64,000 nucleotides of DNA from an uncultured Oscillospiraceae bacterium (lineage in GTDB: Bacteria > Bacillota > Clostridia > Oscillospirales > Acutalibacteraceae), in assembly GCA_900540535.1 (NCBI GenBank), contig UQGM01000005.1:1-64000 (forward strand), given 5' to 3'. The translations under genes were made by a program, and so were the position numbers. How positions within the stretch are numbered: the stretch's first letter is position 1; every line of letters begins with the position of its first letter. Under the pieces are notes generated by a model. It was not told the origin of the DNA. It was given only the letters and a program-made list of their open reading frames with translations, and made no database searches. Below are positions 25,616 to 33,741 of this stretch, one piece after another.

Positions 25616-26893
25616 ATGGCAGTGTATGAAAAAATGTCAGCGGCAGAGCTTGTCGCTCTCGAAAAAGAGCTTTCAAAGGAATATGAAAGCTTCAAAGCAA
25701 AAAATCTCAAACTTGATATGTCCAGAGGTAAGCCCGGCGCAGATCAGCTTGATATCACAAACGAGCTTTTAAACTCAGTTAATGAGCAGAGCGGTTACTG
25801 CGATGAAACCGGCTTCGACTGCCGCAACTACGGCGTTCTCGACGGTATCCCCGAGTGCAAAAGACTTTTTGCTGAAATTCTTGAAGTTGAGCCTAAAAAC
25901 ATCATCGTCGGCGGCAACTCCAGCCTTAACATGATGTTCGACTATATCGCTCAGTGCATGACTCACGGCGCAGGCGCAGAACCCTGGTGCAAACAGGGCA
26001 AAATCAAATTCCTCTGCCCCGCTCCCGGATATGACAGACATTTCGGCATTCTCGAATACTTCGGCATCGAAATGATCACCGTTCCCATGAAAGAGGACGG
26101 CCCCGACATGGATATCATCGAAGAAAACGTTAAAGATCCTTCCGTTAAAGGTATGTTCTGTGTACCAAAATACTCAAACCCTGAGGGAAAAACTTTCTCA
26201 GAAGAGGTTGTAAAGAGAATCGCTGCTCTTAAACCTGCAGCAAAGGATTTCAGAATTATGTGGGATAACGCTTACTGCGTACACCATATTTCCGAAAACC
26301 ACGACGAGCTTCTCAACATCTTCCCCCTTTGTAGAGAGAACAACAACTCAGACATGGTTATAGAGTTTACTTCAACTTCTAAAATCACATTCCCCGGCGC
26401 CGGCGTTGCAGCTCTTGCAGCTTCCGACAACAACATCGCAATGATTAAAAAGCGTATGGCAATGCAGACAATCGGCTACGATAAGCTCAATCAGCTTCGC
26501 CATGCAAGATACTTTAAGGATGCAAATGGCGTAAATGAATACATGAAGCGCCATGCAGCAATTCTTGCTCCTAAGTTCCAGGCTGTTCTCGACTGTCTTG
26601 AAAGCAATCTCGGCCCGGCAGGCGTTGCAAAGTGGACTAAGCCCAACGGCGGTTACTTCATCAGCCTTGATGTTATGGACGGCTGTGCAAAAGAAGTTGC
26701 AGCTCTTTGCTCACAGGCAGGAGTTAACCTCACCCCCGCAGGAGCTACCTACCCCTACGGCAACGATCCCAGAGACCGCAATATAAGAATTGCTCCCTCC
26801 TATCCTCCCGTTGATGAGCTTAAACTTGCAGCAGAGCTTCTCTGCCTTTGCGTAAAGCTTGTAAGCGTAAGAAAGCTTATTGAAGAAAACTGA
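25616..26893 (+). CDS. Pyridoxal-phosphate aminotransferase, aspartate-type
   Basis: The 425-residue protein has DMSRGKPGADQLDI at its N-terminus, the substrate-binding YGVLDG, and the likely Schiff-base lysine in FTSTSKITFPGAG. These are features of the atypical class I aspartate aminotransferase group (Pfam Asp_aminotransf type) found in anaerobes. It should move amino groups between aspartate or another amino acid and 2-oxoglutarate. Codon use is strongly biased to C-ending codons compared with neighbours, which suggests high expression. It stands alone with its own promoter and terminator. Confidence 0.88.
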   Translation: MAVYEKMSAAELVALEKELSKEYESFKAKNLKLDMSRGKPGADQLDITNELLNSVNEQSGYCDETGFDCRNYGVLDGIPECKRLFAEILEVEPKNIIVGGNSSLNMMFDYIAQCMTHGAGAEPWCKQGKIKFLCPAPGYDRHFGILEYFGIEMITVPMKEDGPDMDIIEENVKDPSVKGMFCVPKYSNPEGKTFSEEVVKRIAALKPAAKDFRIMWDNAYCVHHISENHDELLNIFPLCRENNNSDMVIEFTSTSKITFPGAGVAALAASDNNIAMIKKRMAMQTIGYDKLNQLRHARYFKDANGVNEYMKRHAAILAPKFQAVLDCLESNLGPAGVAKWTKPNGGYFISLDVMDGCAKEVAALCSQAGVNLTPAGATYPYGNDPRDRNIRIAPSYPPVDELKLAAELLCLCVKLVSVRKLIEEN

Positions 26894-26904
26894 AAATAAC
26901 CCAT

Positions 26905-26940
26905 AAAGGAAGGGACTGCTTCGGCAGTCCCTTTTGTTTT
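26905..26940 (+). terminator. Terminator after aminotransferase
   Basis: AGGGACTGC (26911-26919), TTCG tetraloop, GCAGTCCCT (26924-26932), then TTTTGTTTTT. Canonical. Confidence 0.95.
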
Positions 26941-26965
26941 TATATACAGTCAATTATTGATGATT

Positions 26966-27337
26966 TTAAGACAGCACATCTTCAATAAGTTTTATCATAT
27001 CCCTGTCCGCTTTATACATCAGGCCGCCGCTTTCCAAAAGTTCGGAATTTTTAACGATAACTTCCTTTTCTCTGCTGCCGGATGAAAAAGTTATTTTATA
27101 CTCATATCCCGCAGTAAAAATTCTGATACCCGAAACACCGGCATCGGTTTCGGAAAGCTCTTTAATAAAAACAGCTTTCGTTTCTTCATCCAAAACAAAT
27201 TCTTCTCCTGTGTTTCCACTTTGAATTTGGATTTTTTCCGCTTCCTCCGGAAACGGTGAACTTACTGCAATTACGGCTCCTGCCACAACTGCCGCTGCTA
27301 AAACTATTAAAATTATAATTATAAATTTTTTCTTCAC
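26966..27337 (-). CDS. Small membrane-anchored exported protein
   Basis: The 123-residue protein has a lysine start and one hydrophobic helix (KKKFIIIILIVLAAAVVAGAVIAV) followed by an acidic extracytoplasmic domain of about 90 residues. The start is GTG with AAGGAG 8 bases upstream. The domain (beta strands such as YEYKITFSSG and a helix at the end, RDMIKLIEDVLS) has no family I can name. The gene at 27405 lies 67 bases upstream and may be cotranscribed. Confidence 0.7.
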   Translation of the reverse strand: MKKKFIIIILIVLAAAVVAGAVIAVSSPFPEEAEKIQIQSGNTGEEFVLDEETKAVFIKELSETDAGVSGIRIFTAGYEYKITFSSGSREKEVIVKNSELLESGGLMYKADRDMIKLIEDVLS

Positions 27338-27404
27338 CGCAAAGACTCCTTCCCCTTAAATTGAAAGTTCATCTCTTAAGATTCAAGAAAGGAGGAAACA
27401 AAGA

Positions 27405-27812
27405 TTAAATACTTTCCCTCTTTTTCACGCTCAGTGCCAGAATGAAAATAACGGCTAAAAGTGCTGTAATTGCCGCTGCACAGACGCCATAAAATCTGAA
27501 TCCCAATCCCATTAAAAACGGCACAAAGGAAATAACTGCTGCTAAACCTGATAGAGTTGCAAGTGCTTTATTAAGCTTTTTACTTTTTCGGAAACAAAGT
27601 ATTATACACAAAACGAGAATCACACAGGAAAGAACTGCCGTAATAAGGGGAGAAAAATTAGCATAGCCAAAAGGTCTTAAATCAAAATAGGAATATGTCT
27701 CTCTGTACTCAGTTACACCGTCAGAAAATACACAGACTGCGCCATAAGGCAAGATTTCAAGAATTAAAGTCAGAATCGATAAAACAGTCATGGCTATTTT
27801 TCTTTTGAACAT
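27405..27812 (-). CDS. Hypothetical membrane protein, four helices
   Basis: I choose the ATG at 27812, 8 bases after AGGAG, giving 135 residues. Four hydrophobic segments are visible (about residues 6-28, 52-72, 81-99 and 104-128), with the loop between the first two outside (FSDGVTEYRETYSYFDLRPFGYAN). No family recognised. Similar small proteins are common in Clostridia near other membrane proteins of unknown role. Confidence 0.65.
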   Translation of the reverse strand: MFKRKIAMTVLSILTLILEILPYGAVCVFSDGVTEYRETYSYFDLRPFGYANFSPLITAVLSCVILVLCIILCFRKSKKLNKALATLSGLAAVISFVPFLMGLGFRFYGVCAAAITALLAVIFILALSVKKRESI

Positions 27813-28025
27813 GAAAAACACTCCTTCCAGATGTCATTTAATGTATCAATAAATTTTTGCAGCACCGCTTGTGTATTTGCACATAAAAATAAATATTATA
27901 CCTATTTTTTATCATAATTATTATACATCAAATAATTAATAAAGCAATCCCGATACACTTTCATATATTAAATCCTACATTTTACAATTTATGTACTTTA
28001 AATTATAAATCTAACTATTGCACAT

Positions 28026-28056
28026 AAAAAGGAACTGTTTAAAAACAGCTCCCTTT
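28026..28056 (-). terminator. Terminator after small membrane protein
   Basis: AAAGGAACTGTTT pairs imperfectly with AAACAGCTCCCTTT; on the minus strand TTTTTATG follows. It lies 27 bases past the stop at 28083. The rest of the gap 27840-28025 is AT-rich with nothing I can support. Confidence 0.75.
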
Positions 28057-28082
28057 GTGATAAAATAATTTAAATTAATTAT

Positions 28083-28343
28083 TTACTTTTTCATCCACTG
28101 GGCAAAAACAGCCGAAAATAGAAAGAGTCCGAAAGTTCTCTTTATACACTGCACAAGCTCATCACGGATTATTATTGTACTGTGGAACTCAGTATAAACT
28201 CCCGCTATGCCAGAAAGAATAAATGCGGCTGAAAGCATAACAGTAACGGATATTATCCCCCATTTTAAAATAAACCTTGTAACGGGAGTAAGGGTATTGA
28301 AAGTATCCGCAAAAAAATCTTTGACTTTATGTAATATACACAT
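28083..28343 (-). CDS. Hypothetical small membrane protein
   Basis: 86 residues from ATG 28343, which has GGTGAT 5 bases upstream; an in-frame GTG at 28352 is less likely. Two hydrophobic helices (about residues 18-44 and 65-80) with a basic N-terminal segment (HKVKDFFADTFNTL). No family recognised. It is divergent from the isomerase-like gene at 28421. Confidence 0.6.
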   Translation of the reverse strand: MCILHKVKDFFADTFNTLTPVTRFILKWGIISVTVMLSAAFILSGIAGVYTEFHSTIIIRDELVQCIKRTFGLFLFSAVFAQWMKK

Positions 28344-28420
28344 TCTGATCACCGATTACATTTTATTATAAGCAACAAGCCGACGGCAACGGCAAATTTT
28401 TTCCATAGGAGGAAGCAGCA

Positions 28421-29200
28421 ATGAAAATCGGAGCATCATCCGCCTGTTTTTATCCCCTTGAAACCGAAAAATCAATAAAAGCTTTAGGCGAACTGGGATT
28501 TGAGCTTGCTGAAATTTTCGTCAATGCGGAATGTGAGCTGAGCGGAAAAATATTTGAAGAAATAAAATCCACTGCCGACCACTACGGAATTTCATTTACT
28601 TCAATGCATCCGTTTACCTCTTTTGCGGAATCAAATATGCTTTTCAGCGCATATAAACGACGCTTTACTGACGGACTCGAGTTTTGCAAAAAATATTTTG
28701 ATGCATGTAATAAGCTTGATATCGGTATTCTTGTAATTCACGGATGCAAAAAGAGATATCCAATATCAGATGAGGAATATTTTGAAAGATTCGGTATTCT
28801 CTGCGAAAATGCCGCCCGGTTCGGGATTATCACCGCACAGGAAAATGTCGTCGACTTTAAAAGTGAATCGCCGGAATTTCTCTCAAGAATGCGTTTGGCT
28901 TTGGGAGACAAATTCAAAATGGTATTCGATATAAAACAATCAGTAAGAACCGGGATTGAACCCATACCCTTTGCAAAAGAATTTTCAAAAGATATAATTC
29001 ATCTGCATCTGAGTGATTATACAGATGAACTCATATGTATTCCTCCCGGAAAGGGAAACTTCGATTTCGCCGCTCTTTCAGCAGTTATGAAAGAGGCCGG
29101 ATACAAAGGTGCAGGAGTTATTGAGCTATACAATAACGGATACAAACAACCCCAAGAAATAGCCGAAAGCAAAAAATATCTTCAGAAAATAGGATTTTGA
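28421..29200 (+). CDS. Sugar phosphate isomerase/epimerase family TIM-barrel protein
   Basis: The 259-residue protein belongs to the xylose isomerase-like TIM-barrel (AP endonuclease 2) superfamily. Metal-ligand blocks are IVIHGCK, AQENVVDF, MVFDIKQS, HLHLSDYTDE and GVIELYNNGY. Members isomerise or epimerise keto-sugars or inositols; the substrate here is unknown. AGGAGG lies 8 bases upstream of the start. No sugar genes adjoin it, so context does not help. Confidence 0.85.
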   Translation: MKIGASSACFYPLETEKSIKALGELGFELAEIFVNAECELSGKIFEEIKSTADHYGISFTSMHPFTSFAESNMLFSAYKRRFTDGLEFCKKYFDACNKLDIGILVIHGCKKRYPISDEEYFERFGILCENAARFGIITAQENVVDFKSESPEFLSRMRLALGDKFKMVFDIKQSVRTGIEPIPFAKEFSKDIIHLHLSDYTDELICIPPGKGNFDFAALSAVMKEAGYKGAGVIELYNNGYKQPQEIAESKKYLQKIGF

Positions 29201-29228
29201 TTACATTGTGACTTTTATAAACTATATC

Positions 29229-29257
29229 TTGTGTTTTTTCTCTGCTTTTGTTATAAT
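29229..29257 (+). promoter_or_regulatory. Promoter for nrdR
   Basis: Plus strand: TTGTGT (29229-29234), 17-base spacer, TATAAT (29252-29257), 44 bases before the nrdR start. Confidence 0.65.
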
Positions 29258-29301
29258 AATGCCGACATATAAGTAAATTTAAGAGGAGCGGATGTGATTA
29301 A

Positions 29302-29757
29302 ATGAAATGTCCTTTTTGCGGATATGAGGAAAGTAAAGTTATAGATTCAAGACCTACCGATGAGGGTGAAAGAATACGCCGCCGCCGTGAGTGCATCAAA
29401 TGCGGCAAACGTTTCACCACTTATGAAATAATTGAGAGTGTACCTATAATTGTTGTTAAAAAAGATAAATCCCGTGAAGCTTTCGACAGAGACAAACTTC
29501 TCGGAGGAATGCTACGTGCATGTGAAAAAAGACAGGTTTCCATTGATACCCTTGAAAACGCAGTGACAGAGATTGAAGCTACTTTGCAGAACTCACTTGA
29601 CCGAGAAGTAACCTCAGTTCATATCGGTGAGCTTGCAATGGAAAAGCTGAAAGAAATAGACGAAGTTGCCTATGTGCGTTTTGCTTCAGTATACAGACAG
29701 TTCAAAGACATAAACACTTTTATGGAAGAACTTGCAAAGCTTCTCAACGAAAAATAA
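29302..29757 (+). CDS. nrdR: Transcriptional repressor NrdR
   Basis: The 151-residue protein has an N-terminal zinc ribbon (CPFCG...CIKCGKRF) and an ATP-cone domain ([16 protein letters not shown]). NrdR represses ribonucleotide reductase genes in response to nucleotide state. Full length. It has its own promoter and terminator. No nrd gene lies in the window. Confidence 0.97.
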   Translation: MKCPFCGYEESKVIDSRPTDEGERIRRRRECIKCGKRFTTYEIIESVPIIVVKKDKSREAFDRDKLLGGMLRACEKRQVSIDTLENAVTEIEATLQNSLDREVTSVHIGELAMEKLKEIDEVAYVRFASVYRQFKDINTFMEELAKLLNEK

Positions 29758-29764
29758 GCTAATC

Positions 29765-29790
29765 AAAAAGCCGTTTTAAAACGGCTTTTT
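29765..29790 (+). terminator. Terminator after nrdR
   Basis: AAAAAGCCGTTTT/AAAACGGCTTTTT forms a perfect stem with T residues after it, 8 bases past the nrdR stop. Confidence 0.92.
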
Positions 29791-29832
29791 CTTTTAAGTT
29801 AAATTGCAGCATTCAAATTTAAACTTAAAATA

Positions 29833-29880
29833 TAAAAAAACTCCGCAGTTTCAAAAACATAATGAAACTACGGAGTTTTT
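29833..29880 (-). terminator. Terminator of the 21-residue peptide unit
   Basis: AAAAACTCCGCAGTTTC (29835-29851) pairs, with one mismatch, with GAAACTACGGAGTTTTT (29864-29880). On the minus strand TTTTTTTATA follows. It lies 17 bases past the stop of the 21-codon ORF. Confidence 0.9.
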
Positions 29881-29896
29881 CTGTTATGTACCTTCA

Positions 29897-29962
29897 TCAT
29901 ACGATTACCTTGAAGATAAGCTTCAGGAAATGAAGAACTCTCATTGCAAGCCAAGAAGCCAT
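29897..29962 (-). CDS. 21-residue hydrophobic cationic peptide
   Basis: Found on the minus strand: ATG at 29962, 8 bases after AGGAGG; TGA at 29897-29899. The peptide is MASWLAMRVLHFLKLIFKVIV, cationic with regularly spaced Arg, His and Lys on a hydrophobic helix, so it should be membrane-active or membrane-bound. It has its own promoter (30016-30043) and terminator, making a transcript of about 170 bases with nothing else coded. The small size fits a type I toxin peptide, a membrane regulator, or a signalling peptide; sequence alone does not decide. The strong ribosome binding site and terminator make chance unlikely. Confidence 0.65.
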   Translation of the reverse strand: MASWLAMRVLHFLKLIFKVIV

Positions 29963-30015
29963 TCTTTGCGCCTCCTTTATATAGAAATTTAATTTCTAAT
30001 TTATTTTATGTTTAT

Positions 30016-30043
30016 ATTATATCACTGATTTTTAAGATTGCAA
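30016..30043 (-). promoter_or_regulatory. Promoter of the 21-residue peptide unit
   Basis: Minus strand: TTGCAA (30038-30043), 16-base spacer, TATAAT (30016-30021). The 5' untranslated region of about 45 bases contains the inverted repeat AGAAATT/AATTTCT near 29983-29998, upstream of the ribosome binding site. Confidence 0.8.
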
Positions 30044-30144
30044 GATATTTTTAATAAAAAAATAAACTTTTTTTATTTTTTTAAGTTAAAAATGACTATA
30101 AACTTAATTTTTACATATAAATACATATTATTTTAAAATCTTAC

Positions 30145-30175
30145 AAAAAAAGCACCGCATATAGCGGCGCTTTTT
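30145..30175 (-). terminator. Terminator after WYL regulator gene
   Basis: AAAAAGC-A-CCGC pairs with GCGG-C-GCTTTTT around ATATA; on the minus strand TTTTTTTGTAAG follows. It starts 4 bases past the WYL gene stop. Confidence 0.9.
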
Positions 30176-30178
30176 GTC

Positions 30179-31180
30179 TTATAACTGCCTGTGCATCGCC
30201 CTATTTATTTCTTCAAGGCGTTTTGCATACATATCCTTAAGTGTTTGAGGAGCTTTAATTTTTATCTTTGCTCCAAACTGGAAAAGCCATGATACAAGCC
30301 CTTCGCTGATTCCCGCCTGTGCTTTCACCACAAATGTTCCGATATCATAGGGCCTATACTCTCCGTCCGAACCGAACCGATCTGAGATGTCCTCTATAAT
30401 GCTGTTGTCGCACACCAGCTGAATTTCTGCTATCTCTCCCGAAAACATGTTGAACACCTTTTCGGTATAATCGGCAACATCAAAAAATTCACGGTATTCG
30501 GATACTTCCGAAAAATGTCTCGCCTCTTCCTCTGCAACTTTGGCACGCTGTATTCTGTCCACTCTCAAATGCATCAGATTATCATATTTTCCGTTATTGG
30601 CAATTAAATAATAGTGCTCACCTGCCCATGTAAGAGCATAAGGTGTAACGGTGAATTCCTTAACCTGAGCTGACAGGGATTTTTCAACAATACATCGCCT
30701 TGCATATTTGATATTAAGCTGCTTTCCCGAATCAATAGCACTATGTATTGCATTAAGTACACCCATTGCGTCTGCCGCTCCCGATTTGGAATCCTTTACG
30801 GAAATTTTAGACAGGATTTTTTCCGATTCATATTCGCTTAAAGAAGACAAAACCTTTTTTATAAGGGTGCTCTTTTTATCCTCTGGTAGAAAATCCGCAG
30901 CCTGTACTGCATCCGTCAGAAGATGCGCTTCCGAAATCTCAAGGCGTCTCTTTCCCAGATAAAAACCATTTTTCGGAACTCGCATATGTACAATTTCAAA
31001 TCCGTATTCACGCAAGGTTTCTATATCATTGTATATGGATTTTCTTTCCGCCTTGATTCCTCTTTTTTCAAGCTCTTCACACATTTCCGACGTTGTAAGC
31101 ATATGCTCGCTGTCGGTCTTTTCAGTGAGAACATCTATGAGACTTAGAATCTTAAGCTTATATTTGCTGTTGCCTGCCAA
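30179..31180 (-). CDS. WYL-domain transcriptional regulator
   Basis: The 333-residue protein has an N-terminal winged helix (LTTSEMCEELEKRGIKAERKSIYNDIETLREYGFEI), a central WYL domain (the usual Trp-Tyr-Leu motif reads HYYLIANN, with RVDRI following) and a C-terminal WCX-like extension. WYL proteins bind nucleic acid or small ligands through the WYL domain. It lies 25 bases after the GH2 gene in the same direction, so it probably controls or senses the product of that enzyme. The effector is unknown. Confidence 0.88.
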   Translation of the reverse strand: MAGNSKYKLKILSLIDVLTEKTDSEHMLTTSEMCEELEKRGIKAERKSIYNDIETLREYGFEIVHMRVPKNGFYLGKRRLEISEAHLLTDAVQAADFLPEDKKSTLIKKVLSSLSEYESEKILSKISVKDSKSGAADAMGVLNAIHSAIDSGKQLNIKYARRCIVEKSLSAQVKEFTVTPYALTWAGEHYYLIANNGKYDNLMHLRVDRIQRAKVAEEEARHFSEVSEYREFFDVADYTEKVFNMFSGEIAEIQLVCDNSIIEDISDRFGSDGEYRPYDIGTFVVKAQAGISEGLVSWLFQFGAKIKIKAPQTLKDMYAKRLEEINRAMHRQL

Positions 31181-31205
31181 AATCTACTCTCCTTTTCGGG
31201 TACGC

Positions 31206-32954
31206 TTAATATTTCAGCTTTTCGTTAAGCTCCTTTATGGTATCCTCATCAATTTTTACTTCCTCACGGTCATAGGTAAGTATGCCGTTTACTTCAAGCT
31301 CAACATCGCTGAGCTGAGTATATACAAGTCCGCTCAGTCCTTTCGGAACAAGGGGCAAAATCTGATTTTCCATCAGCTTTCTGTATGCTGCTGTAAGCTC
31401 TGCCTTTCCCTTGTACATCTGATATCCAAAGCTTCGCTTTTTATCGAATACATGACCGTCAATTACACTGCTGTATCCACCGTATTCGCTGACAACATAT
31501 ACTCTCTCATCTTTTGGATTAACTTTGGGAATTGGCAGAATATACTGATGAACGCTTCTTAAATCGCCGACGCCACGGTCAAACCATCCGCTGGCATGGT
31601 CTATAACTCTTGTGGAATCTTCTTCCTTTACAAGCTGAGTAAGACGTACTGTATCAAACTGTCCCCAGCCTTCGTTGAAAATTACCCAGCAATAAATGGA
31701 TGTGAAAAAGCGGAGATCATCTATCATCTCAAACAATTCTTTCTCAAAATCCTTGCGGTTATAGTGATTTGTTCTGCCAAAGAAAAAGTAATTTGTATCT
31801 TTGGGAATTATGTGAAGTTTTGAAAAAAGTCCCGAAAGCATCATGCTTGTATGTCCACCACTTACCATATCCTGCCATACAATCATGCCAAGCCTGTCGC
31901 AGTGATAATACCATCTTGCAGGCTCCACTTTAATATGTTTTCTGAGCATATTAAAGCCAAGAGATTTCATCTTCTCAATATCGTATACCATACTCTCATC
32001 GGTTGGAGGAGTAAGCTGGCTTTCACACCAGTATCCCTGGTCGAGAAGTCCCCTTTGGAAATATGGCTTATTGTTAAGGAAAAGACGGCTGATGCCATCT
32101 TTATCTTTGCCAACTGAAAATTTTCTCATGCCAAAATATGTTTCAGCTGTATCAGTTTCGGCTCCGTCCTGCATAAGTGTTACCTTTACATCGTAGAGAT
32201 TAGGTTCCTCCGGTGACCAAAGTTTTGGATTATCAAGGCTTATCCAGTCGCCGCTCTTTACAGTTACCTGAGCTTTGCTCTCTCCCTTAAAGGAAATTTG
32301 AAGGTTAAATTCGCCTTGATCTAAAGAAGATTTACCGAAAAACTGCACTCGGTTATTATCTATATCCGGTACAAACCATAATTTTTCAATGTGGTTTTCC
32401 TTAACTGGCTCCAGCCACACAGTCTGCCATATTCCGGAAGTTGCCGTATACCATATGCTTCCCGGCTTCTGCGCTTGCTTTCCCCTCTGCTGTTCGCCTT
32501 TGTCCGACGGGTCATAGACCTTTACGGTAAGAGTATTATCTCCGTCTTTAAGAAGGTCGGTGATATCAAATGTAAAAGGAGAATATCCGCCCGTATGATA
32601 GCCTACTTCCTTTTCGTTTACCCAGATTCTGCACTTCCAGTCAACGGCTCCGAAATTAAGAAGCACTCGTTCCCCTTTCCATGTCTCAGGAACGGTAAAG
32701 GTACGCTCATACCAAAGGTTTTGATTCTCATTGAGCGCCTTGCCCACTCCTGAAAGATAGCTTTCTACACCGAAGGGAACAAGTATTTCACCCTGAAATC
32801 TCTGTGGTCTTTTTATTGTACATGGCAAAATCGCATAATTATATTTTCCGTTAAGATTTTTCCACCGCTCTCTTCTCAGCTGCGGTCTCGGATATTCCGG
32901 CAAAGGACAGTTTTTGTCCACTTTATCCGTCCATCTTGATTTAAGCTGTTCCAT
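31206..32954 (-). CDS. Glycoside hydrolase family 2 enzyme
   Basis: I choose ATG 32954 with GGAGG 7 bases upstream (582 residues); an upstream extension has no site and overlaps the tRNA-Leu promoter. The N-terminal sugar-binding jelly roll (WYERTFTVPETWKGERVLLNFGAVDWKCRIWVNEKEVGYHTGGYSPF) and the TIM barrel follow the GH2 layout. FNEGWGQFD holds the likely acid/base Glu and VVSEYGG the nucleophile. No signal peptide, so it acts in the cytoplasm. It could be a beta-galactosidase, beta-glucuronidase or mannosidase. Confidence 0.88.
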   Translation of the reverse strand: MEQLKSRWTDKVDKNCPLPEYPRPQLRRERWKNLNGKYNYAILPCTIKRPQRFQGEILVPFGVESYLSGVGKALNENQNLWYERTFTVPETWKGERVLLNFGAVDWKCRIWVNEKEVGYHTGGYSPFTFDITDLLKDGDNTLTVKVYDPSDKGEQQRGKQAQKPGSIWYTATSGIWQTVWLEPVKENHIEKLWFVPDIDNNRVQFFGKSSLDQGEFNLQISFKGESKAQVTVKSGDWISLDNPKLWSPEEPNLYDVKVTLMQDGAETDTAETYFGMRKFSVGKDKDGISRLFLNNKPYFQRGLLDQGYWCESQLTPPTDESMVYDIEKMKSLGFNMLRKHIKVEPARWYYHCDRLGMIVWQDMVSGGHTSMMLSGLFSKLHIIPKDTNYFFFGRTNHYNRKDFEKELFEMIDDLRFFTSIYCWVIFNEGWGQFDTVRLTQLVKEEDSTRVIDHASGWFDRGVGDLRSVHQYILPIPKVNPKDERVYVVSEYGGYSSVIDGHVFDKKRSFGYQMYKGKAELTAAYRKLMENQILPLVPKGLSGLVYTQLSDVELEVNGILTYDREEVKIDEDTIKELNEKLKY

Positions 32955-32990
32955 TGTTTTTCCTCCGTTATATTTTTTCCAAAGCTGCAA

Positions 32991-33018
32991 TTGACTTTCC
33001 GTGCAGGTTTGGTATAAT
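32991..33018 (+). promoter_or_regulatory. Promoter for tRNA-Leu
   Basis: Plus strand: TTGACT (32991-32996), 16-base spacer, TATAAT (33013-33018), 14 bases before the tRNA. Confidence 0.88.
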
Positions 33019-33032
33019 ATATAAGTTGTCAT

Positions 33033-33117
33033 GCGGATATGGCGGAACTGGCAGACGCACTAGACTTAGGATCTAGCGGAGCAATCCATGCAGGTTCGAT
33101 TCCTGTTATCCGCACCA
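33033..33117 (+). tRNA. tRNA-Leu (anticodon TAG)
   Basis: The acceptor stem GCGGATA pairs with TATCCGC (33107-33113), with discriminator A and encoded CCA (33115-33117). The anticodon arm CTAGA-CTTAGGA-TCTAG gives anticodon TAG. A long variable arm (CGGAGCAATCCATG) and T arm CAGG-TTCGATT-CCTG follow. It has the class II size of 85 bases. Confidence 0.97.
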
Positions 33118-33124
33118 GGCTGAG

Positions 33125-33165
33125 CCTGGACGCATTTTGCGTTCCAGGTTTAGCTTTTTCTTTTT
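33125..33165 (+). terminator. tRNA-Leu terminator
   Basis: CCTGGA-CGCA-TTT-TGCG-T-TCCAGG (33125-33148, one bulged T), followed by a T-rich run. The 15-base palindrome CCAGGCTGAGCCTGG (33115-33129) overlaps both the CCA end and this stem. Confidence 0.88.
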
Positions 33166-33211
33166 GCTTCTCACTGGCATTAAAGCTGGTATTTCATTAA
33201 TTAAAATTTCC

Positions 33212-33251
33212 AAATCGGAGCAAGCTTTGTATCGCTTGCTCCGATTTTTTT
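33212..33251 (+). terminator. Strong intrinsic terminator without a visible gene
   Basis: A perfect 14-base stem with an 8-base loop (TTTGTATC), followed by seven T residues on the plus strand. The only transcribed sequence before it is the tRNA-Leu gene and its own terminator. Confidence 0.8.
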
Positions 33252-33572
33252 CAAAAATCAGAGCGCACTCACGACGCTGCTCCTCCTCTTCCGGAAAAGA
33301 CTACGCTCTCTTCTCCTGTTTGTAAACGCATTCACTGCGGCTCTCAGTCGCTATCACTCTTTTGCGGTATCGCCTCCCTATGGTCGGCTTTTATATTAAT
33401 ATATTTCAATGACTGTTTTCAGACGCATTTTGCGTTCAGACTCAGTTTTTTTATTTTACTTTAAATTCACGCAGTTAAGGTTTATTTGTAATAAAGTAAA
33501 CTTTATACTCTTTACACAAAATTTTTGCATGTACAACAATTATACCACAGCAAAAAGTATATGGCAATAAAC

Positions 33573-33612
33573 GACCTTGACTGAAAAAAATAAAACATTT
33601 TCGGTCAAGGTC
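33573..33612. repeat. Long inverted repeat
   Basis: GACCTTGACTGAAAA pairs with TTTTCGGTCAAGGTC around a 10-base AT-rich loop. No T run of note follows on either strand, so a terminator role is uncertain. Confidence 0.6.
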
Positions 33613-33660
33613 ACTATTTTCTTTAATATCCTATAACTTTATTATTCGCTGATAATACAC

Positions 33661-33692
33661 AAAATCCCACGAAGCTTTCGCTCCGTGGGATT
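33661..33692 (-). terminator. Terminator after transketolase genes
   Basis: AATCCCACG-GAGC-GAAA-GCTT-CGTGGGATT on the minus strand, followed by TTGTG. It is the end of the long train that starts at miaB. Confidence 0.85.
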
Positions 33693-33741
33693 GATAGTTT
33701 ATTATGCAGTTTATTAAGCTTAACAGTAAAACTGTATAGCC

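Larger units (their letters stand above)
33166..33660. other. Gene-free region with several terminator-like hairpins
   Basis: No supported gene lies here. A strong stem AAATCGGAGCAAGC/GCTTGCTCCGATTT (33212-33247) runs into seven T residues. A second hairpin at about 33420-33450 repeats the core GACGCATTTTGCGTTC of the tRNA-Leu terminator (33129-33144) and also ends in seven T residues. A third, GACCTTGAC...GGTCAAGGTC, lies at 33573-33612. These look like remains of short transcription units, such as lost tRNA genes, or like small RNA genes. Confidence 0.6.

Noticed and set aside
33033..33660. Integrated mobile element at tRNA-Leu
   Set aside because: No integrase, no direct repeat of the tRNA 3' end that I could find, and no foreign genes follow; only hairpins.
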